From assembly GCF_000485795.1 (NCBI RefSeq), contig NZ_AXZL01000024.1, positions 1 to 44,037 on the forward strand: a stretch of DNA of 44,037 nt. The letters run 5' to 3'. Positions 5,943-14,780 of the stretch are shown piece after piece. A program made the position numbers and the translations under genes. The DNA is from Shewanella decolorationis S12. Its GTDB lineage: Bacteria; Pseudomonadota; Gammaproteobacteria; Enterobacterales; Shewanellaceae. How positions within the stretch are numbered: position 1 is the first letter of the stretch; every line of letters begins with the position of its first letter. The notes below the pieces were generated by a model, which was not told the DNA's origin, did not search any database, and was given only the letters and a program-made list of their open reading frames with translations.

Positions 5943-8384
5943 CTAATTAATTCTTATCGGCAAAGACAGAACTTGGGTTGCCACCCCACTTGGGGTTTCA
6001 ACTTCAACAATGAAGGTGCCCGCGTTAGGTTTTTCCTCACCCTTAATGGACACACTAAACTCACGTCCAGCATTATAATTGCTGCTTGGCCATGTATATT
6101 CTGTGCCACTAGCTATTGAACCTGCACTTGCTTTAAATCTAACGATCGAGCCTGCAGGCATTTGTTGGTTGTGCAAATCAGAGATGGTGAAGTAAACCGT
6201 AGCGGCATCCTTACCAATAATATCAATACTCTGGTCTTTACTTAGGCTATAGCTATCGTCAATAAGTACATCCGCTCTAGGTGTTGCATAAGCAGTACTT
6301 CCTGACATCACTATCACTAAACTGCCTCGAACATAGAGTGATTTGGGCTCAGATATGCCATCTGCACAACCAGCATGAGCAGGTACAGAACAAAGAACAC
6401 CATTGTATTTACTGTCTTTGAGGTCAAAAACACCATTAGAGTTAAAATCGATTAACTCTTCTAACTCGCCCCCCGCTTGGCCTCCAGACTGTTGAGGGTT
6501 GAAAAAGCCGTCCTCATTATAGTCGTTAAAAGCATCATCTAAATCGAAGGGCTTGCCACTCACATCCTTTTGATTTAAAAAGGCACTAAATTCGGATGCA
6601 TCAAAACGGCCATTACCATTAAGGTCAGGGAAAGATTCCTCACCAATTGCGGTAGCCGTTATGGTTGCTCTACCACCGTATTTTTGGCCGTAAAAGTTAC
6701 CTAAATTAGCCGCGAGTGTAGCAACAGGTGGACGAACTAATGCGCCAGTAGCGTCTATCAACGTTTGACCTTCAGGTCTGGCAAGTTGACTGGTCCATAC
6801 CACACTACAAGTCCCTTTTACGGTTTGACAAGCATCCTCAATCGCACCACCTTCAGTAGTGAATGAAACTGTAGTTCCATCTGGTACAGGGTTGTTAAAT
6901 GCATCGGCTAAGCGAGCCGTCACTGTTACTTTAGTACCATCAACATCCCAACCTTCAGCATTCAATGTCGATGCAGATAGTGAAAAACTATCTTGGTCAG
7001 GAATGCCTGTAGATACAATTAATTGACTAGATTGACTAGAGATAACTGGGGACGAACCTGCGACAACACCTGTGACACGAACAGAAGTAGCGACTGTACC
7101 AGTTTTAACGACAGTTTGGACAATCCCTTGGTTGTTAGTCGTCGCACTTACGGGATCTAATTCAATACCACCAGTTGTAGTGTTAAGACTAAAGTTAACT
7201 AGCTGATTGCTCACAGGATTACTGTTAGTATCCAACACTTTAAACTTAACTTCAGAAGACTCCGCACCACCCGTACCTAAAATGGCAATGTTTTGTGGCG
7301 TTGCTGAAAGAAATACGATACTGCCAACATTGGCAGGCATTACATTGATTGAAGCTGTAGCAGAAAGGTTTAAACCACCAGCATTGGCCGTCACATTAAT
7401 GGGATCGGGACCCACACACCCCTTAGCTAAATAGGTCGTGGTGGCAACGCCATTCACAGAAGGTACAGGAGAACTAATCTCTGCTTCTGGAGAAGTTTTA
7501 GTGGAACATGAAGAAGAGAATTTAACATCGACAGGTTGAGTAAAAGGCTTACCTTGGTCATCCTGAATCACAACAGAAATTGTGGCTGTGCCACCTGCAG
7601 TTAAGTCAGTCACGCTGACACTTGCTTTACCAGCAACAAATGGATTGCCACTACCCATTACAACATTAGTTGCACCCACCACCACAACAGCCGTACCTTT
7701 TTCACCACTGGCAAGCGAAGCAGTAATGGTTCCGGCACCTAAGGTATTGCCAGCATAAATATCAACACTCGCTTTTCCTTGAGCATTGGTTACTGCAGTT
7801 TTTATCGGTAAATCACCAATATCATTATCAAATGTAACAATCGTAGGTTTATTAATACCTGTCACTGTTGCGGTGAGTTTTCCGGGATTTAATGAGGTGA
7901 TAGTTTGGATTGCGTTTCCGTTCGAATCAGTGAGAGCAAGATTAACTTGCGCACCACCGCCAGCCTCACCGCCATCGCCCTTCATAACAAAACCAATTTT
8001 GCCAGATTCGCCCGTATCTATTTTTGCAGTAACTGTACCTGCACCTGCGATAGTTGCGGTATTTAATATAATGGTCGCAATACCTTCGCCATTAGTTAAT
8101 GCTGTCGCTGTAGCAGGGTCAAATGAACCGATATTGGAATTACTTAAACTAAATGTTACCAATTCACCAACTAACGCACCAGCTTTGGAGTCAACAACTT
8201 TAGCAGTTACTGTTGCGGGAGCTAAAGCGGAAATATCGGTATTGGAAATTCCCATAGTGACAGTGATAACACCTGGGGTTGGGGTGGTGCCGGAGCCGTC
8301 ATCGGAGATACTGCCTCCGCCTCCACATGCAACCAAGAATAATGAACATAATCCTGCAAGAAAAACCTTATACGCTGACTTCAT
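5943..8384 (-). CDS. Large Ig-like (Big-1 type) surface lipoprotein with Ca-loop motifs
   Basis: This 813-residue protein begins with a lipoprotein signal: lipobox LVAC, Cys20, then a Gly-rich GGGGS linker. It continues with about five repeated beta-rich domains of roughly 90-110 residues, each with the invasin/intimin-like bacterial Ig pattern (for example TVTAKVVDSKAG, VTFSLSNSNIG, ALTNGEGIATI). Near residues 590-670 three EF-hand/dockerin-like loops appear: DLNGNGRFDASE, DYNEDGFFNPQQ and DFNSNGVFDLKD. A final beta domain ends the protein. It is probably cell-surface or periplasmic, with an adhesion or structural role, but no function can be assigned. The ATG at 8384-8382 has GGGAG upstream. 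It appears monocistronic and convergent with the M3 peptidase gene. Confidence 0.85.
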   Translation of the reverse strand: MKSAYKVFLAGLCSLFLVACGGGGSISDDGSGTTPTPGVITVTMGISNTDISALAPATVTAKVVDSKAGALVGELVTFSLSNSNIGSFDPATATALTNGEGIATIILNTATIAGAGTVTAKIDTGESGKIGFVMKGDGGEAGGGAQVNLALTDSNGNAIQTITSLNPGKLTATVTGINKPTIVTFDNDIGDLPIKTAVTNAQGKASVDIYAGNTLGAGTITASLASGEKGTAVVVVGATNVVMGSGNPFVAGKASVSVTDLTAGGTATISVVIQDDQGKPFTQPVDVKFSSSCSTKTSPEAEISSPVPSVNGVATTTYLAKGCVGPDPINVTANAGGLNLSATASINVMPANVGSIVFLSATPQNIAILGTGGAESSEVKFKVLDTNSNPVSNQLVNFSLNTTTGGIELDPVSATTNNQGIVQTVVKTGTVATSVRVTGVVAGSSPVISSQSSQLIVSTGIPDQDSFSLSASTLNAEGWDVDGTKVTVTARLADAFNNPVPDGTTVSFTTEGGAIEDACQTVKGTCSVVWTSQLARPEGQTLIDATGALVRPPVATLAANLGNFYGQKYGGRATITATAIGEESFPDLNGNGRFDASEFSAFLNQKDVSGKPFDLDDAFNDYNEDGFFNPQQSGGQAGGELEELIDFNSNGVFDLKDSKYNGVLCSVPAHAGCADGISEPKSLYVRGSLVIVMSGSTAYATPRADVLIDDSYSLSKDQSIDIIGKDAATVYFTISDLHNQQMPAGSIVRFKASAGSIASGTEYTWPSSNYNAGREFSVSIKGEEKPNAGTFIVEVETPSGVATQVLSLPIRIN

Positions 8385-8604
8385 TGTCAGGCTCCCTGTT
8401 ACTCTGATGATAATACTAAGATTGACGCTTATAACTTATAGGCTAACATTACACAATTTTCACCTAACTTTTCCAATACTCTCTTATTTTATTTCTCATA
8501 TTTTGCAGTTAGTTTAACATCGGAACTCATTTAAACTTCTGCATTTTCTTGCTAGGCTTGTCGTCGCCAATATTAGAATGTATAAAAAACACACAGGAAT
8601 CCCC

Positions 8605-9918
8605 ATGGCAACCTTATTACAAAAGAAATTCGGCCTTACAAGCAAAATTCTGTTCGGTATGGCAACAGGTATTGTTTTAGGCCTCATACTCCGCAATGCC
8701 TTTCCAGAAAGCGATATCGTAAAAGACTATATTACAGAAGGTTTCTTACATGTTATCGGCACTATTTTTATCTCAAGTTTGAAAATGCTAGTGGTTCCAC
8801 TGGTGTTTATTTCATTAGTTTGTGGTACTTGCTCACTGAGTGAACCTTCAAAATTAGGTCGTTTAGGCGGCAAAACATTAGCCTTTTATTTATTCACAAC
8901 GGCGATTGCTTTAATTCTGGCCATTGTCAGCGCGGTATTAGTTCATCCAGGTAATGCTTCGCTAGCTTCCGAAAAAATGGAGTACACCGCCAAAGAGGCG
9001 CCCAGTCTTTCAAGTGTCCTAATCAATATAGTGCCAACGAATCCGATGCAAGCCATGAGCGAAGGAAATATGCTGCAGATTATTATCTTCGCAGTGATCT
9101 TTGGCTTTGCGATTGCGCATATTGGCGAGCGTGGGAAACGTGTTGCCGCTTTATTCGAAGATTTGAATGAAGTGATTATGCGAGTCGTTACTTTGATCAT
9201 GCAGCTTGCGCCTTATGGGGTGTTTGCACTGATGGCAAAACTGGCGTTAACGCTAGGTTTGGGAACATTCGAGAGTGTGGTCAAATATTTCTTTGTGGTT
9301 CTCTGTGTATTACTTATCCATGCGTTTATTGTTTACCCTACACTTCTCAAACTTTTTTCAGGCCTCAATCCAGTAATATTTATTCGTAAGATGCGCGATG
9401 TGCAATTGTTTGCCTTTTCAACAGCAAGCTCTAACGCTACCTTGCCAATTACAATTGAAGCCTCAGAGCACAGACTCGGTGTTGATAACAAAATTGCCTC
9501 TTTCACCCTACCCTTAGGCGCCACCATTAACATGGATGGCACGGCGATTATGCAGGGTGTCGCCACAGTGTTTATCGCTCAAGTATTTGGTATTGAATTA
9601 ACGCTGACCGATTATGCTGCTGTGGTTGTTACCGCCACGTTAGCCTCAATTGGTACTGCGGGCGTGCCTGGAGTAGGATTAATTATGCTCGCTATGGTGC
9701 TGAACCAAGTCGGCTTACCCGTTGAAGGTATTGCCTTAATTATTGGTGTTGACCGACTACTCGATATGGTGCGCACCGCAGTGAACGTCACTGGCGATTG
9801 CGTGGCAACGGTCATTATTGCCAAATCTGAAGGTGAATTTAACGAAACCGTATTCAACAATACCCAAGCGGGTAAAACTGCCGGTAGTTTTGATGAACAA
9901 GTGCATAAAGTCGAGTAA
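8605..9918 (+). CDS. Sodium/proton-dicarboxylate or amino-acid symporter (DAACS family)
   Basis: This inner-membrane transporter of 437 residues belongs to the DAACS (GltP/DctA/GLT) family. It shows the family's helical-hairpin serine-rich loop (FSTASSNATLPIT), the TM7 signature NMDGTAIMQ and the TM8 signature DRLLDMVRTAVNVTGD, where the final Asp and Asn contact substrate and cation in characterised homologues. About eight hydrophobic segments are visible. The substrate (glutamate/aspartate, C4-dicarboxylate or another) cannot be told from the sequence. I chose the ATG at 8605 over the in-frame ATG at 8578, because ACAGGA lies about eight bases upstream of 8605 and the protein then starts MATLLQKKFGLTSKI like its relatives. 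A strong terminator follows. Confidence 0.9.
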   Translation: MATLLQKKFGLTSKILFGMATGIVLGLILRNAFPESDIVKDYITEGFLHVIGTIFISSLKMLVVPLVFISLVCGTCSLSEPSKLGRLGGKTLAFYLFTTAIALILAIVSAVLVHPGNASLASEKMEYTAKEAPSLSSVLINIVPTNPMQAMSEGNMLQIIIFAVIFGFAIAHIGERGKRVAALFEDLNEVIMRVVTLIMQLAPYGVFALMAKLALTLGLGTFESVVKYFFVVLCVLLIHAFIVYPTLLKLFSGLNPVIFIRKMRDVQLFAFSTASSNATLPITIEASEHRLGVDNKIASFTLPLGATINMDGTAIMQGVATVFIAQVFGIELTLTDYAAVVVTATLASIGTAGVPGVGLIMLAMVLNQVGLPVEGIALIIGVDRLLDMVRTAVNVTGDCVATVIIAKSEGEFNETVFNNTQAGKTAGSFDEQVHKVE

Positions 9919-9957
9919 ACCCTCTTTAGACTTTAAATTGCATTTTATTCGCTATAC

Positions 9958-9982
9958 AAGCCCAACTTAGTTGGGCTTTTTA
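9958..9982 (+). terminator. Intrinsic terminator after the symporter
   Basis: A 9-bp perfect stem, AAGCCCAAC with GTTGGGCTT, has a TTA loop and is followed by TTTAT. It is the classic end of the symporter transcript. Confidence 0.9.
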
Positions 9983-10074
9983 TTGCTTAATCCTCATTCT
10001 GTGAACAAGCAAATAGAATGATTGTTTTAATTCCACTACATTAGCCCAAATCAAGATTGAGATAGGAGAAAACC

Positions 10075-10422
10075 ATGTGGTGGAGAGTGGGTTGGATAAT
10101 TGTTGCTTTTTGGCTACTGAGTGCACATTCTTTACGTTATGACCAGCTTGTTTTGATGGGCCTATATGCATTAGCGCCAATTGGATTATTCATCAAACAT
10201 CCTGCCGTGATTCGTCTATTGCAAGCAATATTGTGCATTAGTGTGGTCGTCGTTTGGGGAACCACAGCAATAGACGCTGTGCAAATGCGTATCGCACACA
10301 ATGCTCCTTGGATAAGGCTGGCCATTATCATGGGCGGCGTAATTTTCTTTAGTCTAGGTGCAGTTTGGATCGCAAATGGAATATGCCGTAAACCCGTGCT
10401 TGATGAAAAGCAAGCGCTCTAG
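10075..10422 (+). CDS. Small hypothetical integral membrane protein
   Basis: This 115-residue protein is not one I recognise. It has three to four hydrophobic segments (about residues 4-18, 25-40, 48-65 and 80-100) separated by short polar loops, with a basic/acidic tail CRKPVLDEKQAL predicted to be cytosolic. The start is secure because TAGGAG lies about seven bases before the ATG. It stands between the symporter terminator and the phoPQ promoter region, on the same strand as phoP, with 168 bases to the phoP start and no obvious terminator between. Partial co-transcription with phoPQ is possible. No function is proposed. Confidence 0.7.
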   Translation: MWWRVGWIIVAFWLLSAHSLRYDQLVLMGLYALAPIGLFIKHPAVIRLLQAILCISVVVVWGTTAIDAVQMRIAHNAPWIRLAIIMGGVIFFSLGAVWIANGICRKPVLDEKQAL

Positions 10423-10509
10423 CTGTGATTATCTAAACTGCTTTAAAGACAATAGATTAGTATTAATTTTAACCACAGCTCTCGTTTGGTCAGCCGAGGT
10501 TAAGTTGCC

Positions 10510-10529
10510 ATTGTCTAAAATAAGACAAT
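10510..10529. promoter_or_regulatory. Perfect dyad upstream of phoP (candidate operator)
   Basis: ATTGTCT and AGACAAT form a perfect 7-bp inverted repeat with a 6-nt A/T spacer, about 60 bases before the phoP start. It has the form of a dimeric regulator site. It does not match the direct-repeat PhoP box known from enteric bacteria. A TATATT at 10544-10549 could be a -10 element, but I see no well-spaced -35. Confidence 0.35.
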
Positions 10530-10590
10530 ATTTGGCTCCCGCGTATATTTTGCGTACACTGAGCCCAGTCGACTTTAAGGCATGAGAATT

Positions 10591-11265
10591 ATGAGAATTT
10601 TGGTTGTTGAAGATGATCTTATTTTATCCCACCATCTAAAAGTACAATTAAGCGATTTGGGCAATCAAGTCCAAGTCGCCCTCACAGCCAAGGAAGGATT
10701 TTTTCAAGCGACTAACTATCCTATCGATGTTGCCATTGTCGACTTAGGTTTACCTGATCAGGATGGCATTAGCCTTATCCAACAATTGCGCGAAGAAGAC
10801 GTCAAAGCACCAATATTAATCCTCACAGCTCGGGTCAACTGGCAAGATAAAGTCGAAGGTCTCAATGCGGGTGCCGATGACTATTTAGTGAAACCCTTCC
10901 AGAAAGAAGAACTTGTTGCCAGACTAGACGCCTTAGTCAGACGCAGCGCAGGCTTTGTCAAACCCGTCATTAGCAGTGGTGAGTTAAAACTGGATCTTGC
11001 AGCTAAGCAAGTGACCCTCGGCAACGAGATTATGGAAGTTACGGCCTTCGAATACCTTATCCTCGAATATTTGATGCGCCATTGCCATGAAGTCGTCGCC
11101 AAACAGCGGCTACTGGATGTGATTTATGGCGACAAGGAAGGTGACCCGAACACGATTGAGGTGATGGTAAGCCGCCTACGTAAAAAACTCACTCGCGATG
11201 GCATAGACAACCCGATAGCCACCATTCGTGGCCAAGGTTATAAATTCAATTTACCATGCAACTAA
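10591..11265 (+). CDS. phoP: PhoP-type two-component response regulator (OmpR family)
   Basis: This 224-residue regulator has an N-terminal receiver domain with the acidic pocket E7/D8/D9, phosphoacceptor D51 in VDLGLPDQDG, and the conserved Thr and Lys in LILTAR and LVKPF. A C-terminal OmpR/PhoB winged helix follows, with EVMVSRLRKKL and IRGQGYKF at the DNA-binding helix and wing. An in-frame ATG nine bases earlier (10582) is possible, but AAGG at 10577-10580 is only one base from it and is well spaced for 10591, which also gives the usual MRILVVEDD start. Its end overlaps the kinase start by 10 bases, indicating translational coupling. The PhoP name rests mainly on the PhoQ-like partner. 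Confidence 0.82.
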   Translation: MRILVVEDDLILSHHLKVQLSDLGNQVQVALTAKEGFFQATNYPIDVAIVDLGLPDQDGISLIQQLREEDVKAPILILTARVNWQDKVEGLNAGADDYLVKPFQKEELVARLDALVRRSAGFVKPVISSGELKLDLAAKQVTLGNEIMEVTAFEYLILEYLMRHCHEVVAKQRLLDVIYGDKEGDPNTIEVMVSRLRKKLTRDGIDNPIATIRGQGYKFNLPCN

Positions 11266-12605
11266 AACTCAAAATGAAGAAACGTCTGCTCACGCGGATG
11301 TTTCTCACCTCATTATCAATCATCACCTTAGTCGGATTTGGCCTCGCATGGATGGTCAATATTTTGCATGCGCAAAATAGCTACAATGAAGAAACTGCGC
11401 AGCTTATTGCCGAGATCCCTCAAGTGGCCGCCGAGCTTAGAGAACATGATCTTATTCCTGATACCAGTGCTTGGTTAGAGGAAAATAACAAGCAAGAGCG
11501 CTATGTGATGGCGAGCTGCGATGAAAAATTTAAACAGGTATGGACATCTTCCCTCGCTGTCGACCGTGGCTTGTTTGACACCTGCGAACGTTTCAACGAA
11601 ATACGTAATGACTCCCCGCCTTACTACCTGACCATGGCCGATGACCGAGGTTACTTTGTGTATTTACTCGCGGTTGAAATCGCGGGAGTACATTACAACT
11701 TATTGGTAATGAAGGATGCCGCCAAGCTCGAGCAGGAATACAGCAAATTCAGTAAACGCACCTATATCCGTTTGGCCATGGTGCTCGCACTCGCGCTGAT
11801 CCTGCTGGTCAGTGCGGCATATTGGGGGATGCGACCGTTGGTACGGATGCAAAACGAGTTGCAATCGATTAACCAAGGCAAGACTAAATCGCTTTCAGAA
11901 GGCTACCCTGTCGAACTTGAAGGGGTCACTCAAGCCCTTAACCAACTCTTACAGCAATCAAGCGCGCAACAGCAACGCTATCAAAACGCGATGAACGATC
12001 TGGCCCACAGTCTTAAAACCCGCCTTGCAGCCGTTCATGCTATTACCGATGACACCAGTCTAACAAAGCAATCTGCTAATGAAAAAATCATGGAGCAGAT
12101 AAGTCAAATGGATCAACTGGTTAAATATCAACTTAAACGTGCCATGTTGGGTCGCCAAGGCCTGAAACAAGAACACACCACTATCGCCCCGCTAGTCGAT
12201 CAACTCGCACAAATGTTATTTAAAATTTACCGCGACAAGCAGGTACAATTTAAAGCAAATATACCCGCAAACCTGCAATTCCCCGGTAATAAAGGCGATC
12301 TCATGGAGCTATGTGGCAACCTGATGGAAAATGCCTTCCGTTTGTGTATCAGCCAAGTTCAGGTCAGCGCCCGCTATACAGATCAAGGTGATTTTGAATT
12401 AATCGTCGAAGATGACGGACCTGGGGTTGAAGAGAAGCTGCGCCAAAAAATCATTCAACGGGGCGTGAGAGCCGACACCCAATCCCCAGGGCAAGGCATT
12501 GGCTTAGCCGTATGTGATGAGATTGTCAGCAGTTATGGCGGCGAACTCAGCATTGAAGAAAGCCACTTAGAGGGCGCGCGCTTTCGCATTCGCATCCCAG
12601 TCTAA
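11256..12605 (+). CDS. phoQ: PhoQ-like sensor histidine kinase
   Basis: This 449-residue inner-membrane kinase has TM1 (about residues 17-37), a periplasmic sensor of some 135 residues, TM2 (about 172-190), a HAMP-like linker, and a phosphotransfer helix with H251 in NDLAHSLKT, the same DL(T/A)HSLKT signature seen in E. coli PhoQ. The ATPase domain follows with N box LMENAFRLC, G1 DDGPGV and G2 GQGIGLAV. The residue after the HSLKT box is Arg where most kinases have Pro. The sensor lacks the cluster of acidic residues that bridges divalent cations in enteric PhoQ and has two cysteines (C88, C110). A second start at 11274 (MKKRLLTRMF) would remove six residues. The gene is coupled to phoP. Confidence 0.8.
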   Translation: MQLKLKMKKRLLTRMFLTSLSIITLVGFGLAWMVNILHAQNSYNEETAQLIAEIPQVAAELREHDLIPDTSAWLEENNKQERYVMASCDEKFKQVWTSSLAVDRGLFDTCERFNEIRNDSPPYYLTMADDRGYFVYLLAVEIAGVHYNLLVMKDAAKLEQEYSKFSKRTYIRLAMVLALALILLVSAAYWGMRPLVRMQNELQSINQGKTKSLSEGYPVELEGVTQALNQLLQQSSAQQQRYQNAMNDLAHSLKTRLAAVHAITDDTSLTKQSANEKIMEQISQMDQLVKYQLKRAMLGRQGLKQEHTTIAPLVDQLAQMLFKIYRDKQVQFKANIPANLQFPGNKGDLMELCGNLMENAFRLCISQVQVSARYTDQGDFELIVEDDGPGVEEKLRQKIIQRGVRADTQSPGQGIGLAVCDEIVSSYGGELSIEESHLEGARFRIRIPV

Positions 12606-12623
12606 GTAGTAGGTCTCAGGCTA

Positions 12624-13319
12624 TTAAGCATATACTGCGTATAACTGCTCGGCGCGGTTAAACATTACCCATGACGTGGCAATATATTTATCGTTACTGA
12701 TCGGCATATTGCCGCGATGGGAATGGGTAAAACCTGCGGGCGCAATCACCATAGTACCTTTCTTTGGCGAAATCTTACGCTGCTGGTAATAAAACTCGGT
12801 TTCTCCGCCCTCTTCCACATCGTTTAAATAAAACATATACAGCACGACACGATGCAGCGCCTCATTGTGGTTTAGTTGGGGAAATTGCTCCGAATGCCAA
12901 TGGGGGTATCCGCCTTTATTTTGCTGATATTTCTGCACATTGATACTGCCGCTTCGGTATAAATATTTAACTAATGCTTCGGCTCTAGGCTTACCTAAAC
13001 GTTCAAAATTATTGGGTGTTAATGTGACAGCTTGCCCTTGTTCATCACTCACGGAAACAGCAACGGCTCCCATTAACGCCATAGAATATTTAGTAAAATA
13101 GTCGGCAGCACCCTTTAGGGTATAGGATAAAAGCTCATTTTTCAGGGGCTGTAAATCGGCAAAGTTATCAAGAGTGAGGTCGCGGCTAATCTTTTTTTCT
13201 AAATCCACACCATTGCCTGTTTGTCCATCCACAACGCCTGTGTGTTGCTCAAATGCAAGAATGAGACGATCACATAGGTCATTAGGTATTGCATTCGGGT
13301 ATACTTCTATAAAGTCCAT
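12624..13319 (-). CDS. 2-oxoglutarate/Fe(II)-dependent dioxygenase (prolyl 4-hydroxylase-like)
   Basis: This 231-residue protein has a C-terminal jelly-roll dioxygenase domain. The iron-binding triad is visible as H142-x-E144 in PHWHSEQF and a distal His (H201) in THSHRGNMP, with K211 in NDKYIATSW the likely 2-oxoglutarate contact, as in prolyl-4-hydroxylase homologues. The middle segment LHRVVLYMFYLNDVEEGGETEF is a typical P4Hc strand pair. Glu replaces the commoner Asp in the HxD motif, which is tolerated in this fold. The substrate is unknown; amino acids, peptides or a protein are possible. It is convergent with phoQ with only 18 bases between the stops, and I see no separate terminator there. 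Confidence 0.8.
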   Translation of the reverse strand: MDFIEVYPNAIPNDLCDRLILAFEQHTGVVDGQTGNGVDLEKKISRDLTLDNFADLQPLKNELLSYTLKGAADYFTKYSMALMGAVAVSVSDEQGQAVTLTPNNFERLGKPRAEALVKYLYRSGSINVQKYQQNKGGYPHWHSEQFPQLNHNEALHRVVLYMFYLNDVEEGGETEFYYQQRKISPKKGTMVIAPAGFTHSHRGNMPISNDKYIATSWVMFNRAEQLYAVYA

Positions 13320-13435
13320 ATAGGCTCAATGCTTCGGCTATTTTCTAATCTTACTATGCTGACACGTTAGTTAAGTAATTGTAAAGCTGCATCATTGATA
13401 TAAAATAACCCCATTGGCTTCACGATAACAAGAAT

Positions 13436-14698
13436 ATGAAAAAAAGCTGTAAAGTTTCAGTCCATCAATTACAGGTCGGCAATTTTGTGCGTTTGCCCGT
13501 GGCTTGGAAAGATCATCCTTTTTTATTCAGTAGCTTCCATATCAAACAAGCTGCTCAGATTGAATTAATCAAAAATTTAGGTATAGAACATGTGATCGTG
13601 GATTTAGAGCGTAGCGAAACCGCGCCATTAAATCCTGAAGCAGTAAACCCTATAAAACTGCCTCCCAGCCCGGAAATCCATGATCTTAAAAATGATATGG
13701 ATCTCTATAAAGCTGAGCAAATCGAAGTACAAAAGAAGCTTCGCCGAGACATCCATAAAACCGAGCAAAACTTCACCCGTTCTGTCGCTATGATGCGTAG
13801 CCTAATTTCCAAGTTACGTAACCGTCCTTTAAATGCTGTCGATGACGCCAAAGTGTTAGTTCACAGCATGGTAGAACAGCTATTAACCTCCGATAACCTA
13901 GTGCTGCATCTTATGAGTGATGCAAAGCAGGATGAGAGCATTTATTACCATTCTTTAAACGTGGCAATACTCTCGATGCTGATTGCCAAAGAGATGGAAT
14001 GGGATCGCAGCGAAATAGAGTTAGTTGGCTTAAGTGCCTTATTTCATGATGTGGGCAAGCTTAAGGTCCCACCACAAATTTTGAAAAAAACCACACCTTG
14101 GTCTGCACCTGAACTCAACTTTATCAAGCAACATCCTTTGCTCGGGGTCGATTTACTCAAACTTGCCGAAAACTTCCCAGAGGCAGCCTTGCCTGCAATT
14201 ACAAATCACCATGAGTTTCTTGATGGCAGTGGTTATCCCAAGGGATTAAAAGAAGCAGAACTTGATAAAATGTCGCAACTACTCGCGGTAGTGAATGAAT
14301 ATGATTCACTTTGCTATCCAAGTAACCAAGGTAAGGCACGCATGCCCTACGCGGCATTAGGGCACTTATACAAGCAGTATAAAACTAAATTAAATCAAGA
14401 CTATATTGGTAAAATGATCAAAATGCTGGGTATTTATCCACCCGGAAGTGTGGTGGAGTTGTCGAGCGGTCAATATGCCATGGTGATGTCGGTCAATCTG
14501 CAAAAGCTGCTCTGTCCGAAAATTCTTGTTTATGACGCTCTCGTCCCTAAAGATCAGGCGCCGATTGTCGATCTTGAAGTTGAAGGGATAACGATAGTCC
14601 GCTGTCTGCCGCCCGCCGCTTTGCCCGAAAAAGTACATGAGTATCTTAACCCGCGCGAGCGTGTCAGCTACTACTTTGGCGGTGATAGTCGTAAGTAG
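13436..14698 (+). CDS. HD-GYP domain c-di-GMP phosphodiesterase
   Basis: This 420-residue protein has an N-terminal DUF3391-like region (about 1-110, with VHQLQVGNFVRLPVAWKDHPF), a charged helical stretch (about 78-115) and an HD-GYP domain. The catalytic H204-D205 occurs in LFHDVGKLKVP and G266-Y267-P268 in HHEFLDGSGYPKGL, so the core residues needed to hydrolyse c-di-GMP are present. No membrane span or receiver domain is seen, so it is probably a cytosolic enzyme whose N-terminal region takes the input. It should lower c-di-GMP and influence motility and biofilm formation. It is monocistronic, with a strong terminator shared with corA. The ribosome-binding site is weak. Confidence 0.88.
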   Translation: MKKSCKVSVHQLQVGNFVRLPVAWKDHPFLFSSFHIKQAAQIELIKNLGIEHVIVDLERSETAPLNPEAVNPIKLPPSPEIHDLKNDMDLYKAEQIEVQKKLRRDIHKTEQNFTRSVAMMRSLISKLRNRPLNAVDDAKVLVHSMVEQLLTSDNLVLHLMSDAKQDESIYYHSLNVAILSMLIAKEMEWDRSEIELVGLSALFHDVGKLKVPPQILKKTTPWSAPELNFIKQHPLLGVDLLKLAENFPEAALPAITNHHEFLDGSGYPKGLKEAELDKMSQLLAVVNEYDSLCYPSNQGKARMPYAALGHLYKQYKTKLNQDYIGKMIKMLGIYPPGSVVELSSGQYAMVMSVNLQKLLCPKILVYDALVPKDQAPIVDLEVEGITIVRCLPPAALPEKVHEYLNPRERVSYYFGGDSRK

Positions 14699-14722
14699 CC
14701 CATAAAAAATGATGAATAATCA

Positions 14723-14759
14723 AAATATAACAGCCGGACAATCTCCGGCTGTTATATTT
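14723..14759. terminator. Bidirectional terminator between HD-GYP gene and corA
   Basis: A perfect 16-bp stem (14723-14738 with 14744-14759) has a 5-nt loop. The GC core AGCCGGA/TCCGGCT is flanked by AAATATAAC on one side and its complement on the other, giving T-rich ends in both directions. Confidence 0.88.
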
Positions 14760-14780
14760 GACATGCGTTTTAGCAAAAAA

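Noticed and set aside
7786..8517. Long plus-strand frame of 243 codons opposite the Ig-like lipoprotein
   Set aside because: Repetitive, hydrophobic translation from the antisense of Thr/Val-rich Ig repeats; the minus frame has a lipobox and RBS.
8514..8696. Minus-strand frame of 60 codons over the symporter start
   Set aside because: Antisense shadow without family match; it overlaps the real RBS and start.
10480..10510. Enteric-type PhoP box (GTTTA direct repeat) before phoP
   Set aside because: GTTTGG and GGTTAAG occur but at the wrong spacing and with poor match.
10358..10585. Plus-strand frame of 75 codons between the small membrane protein and phoP
   Set aside because: Overlaps the end of the membrane-protein gene and runs through the phoP leader and dyad, with no RBS.
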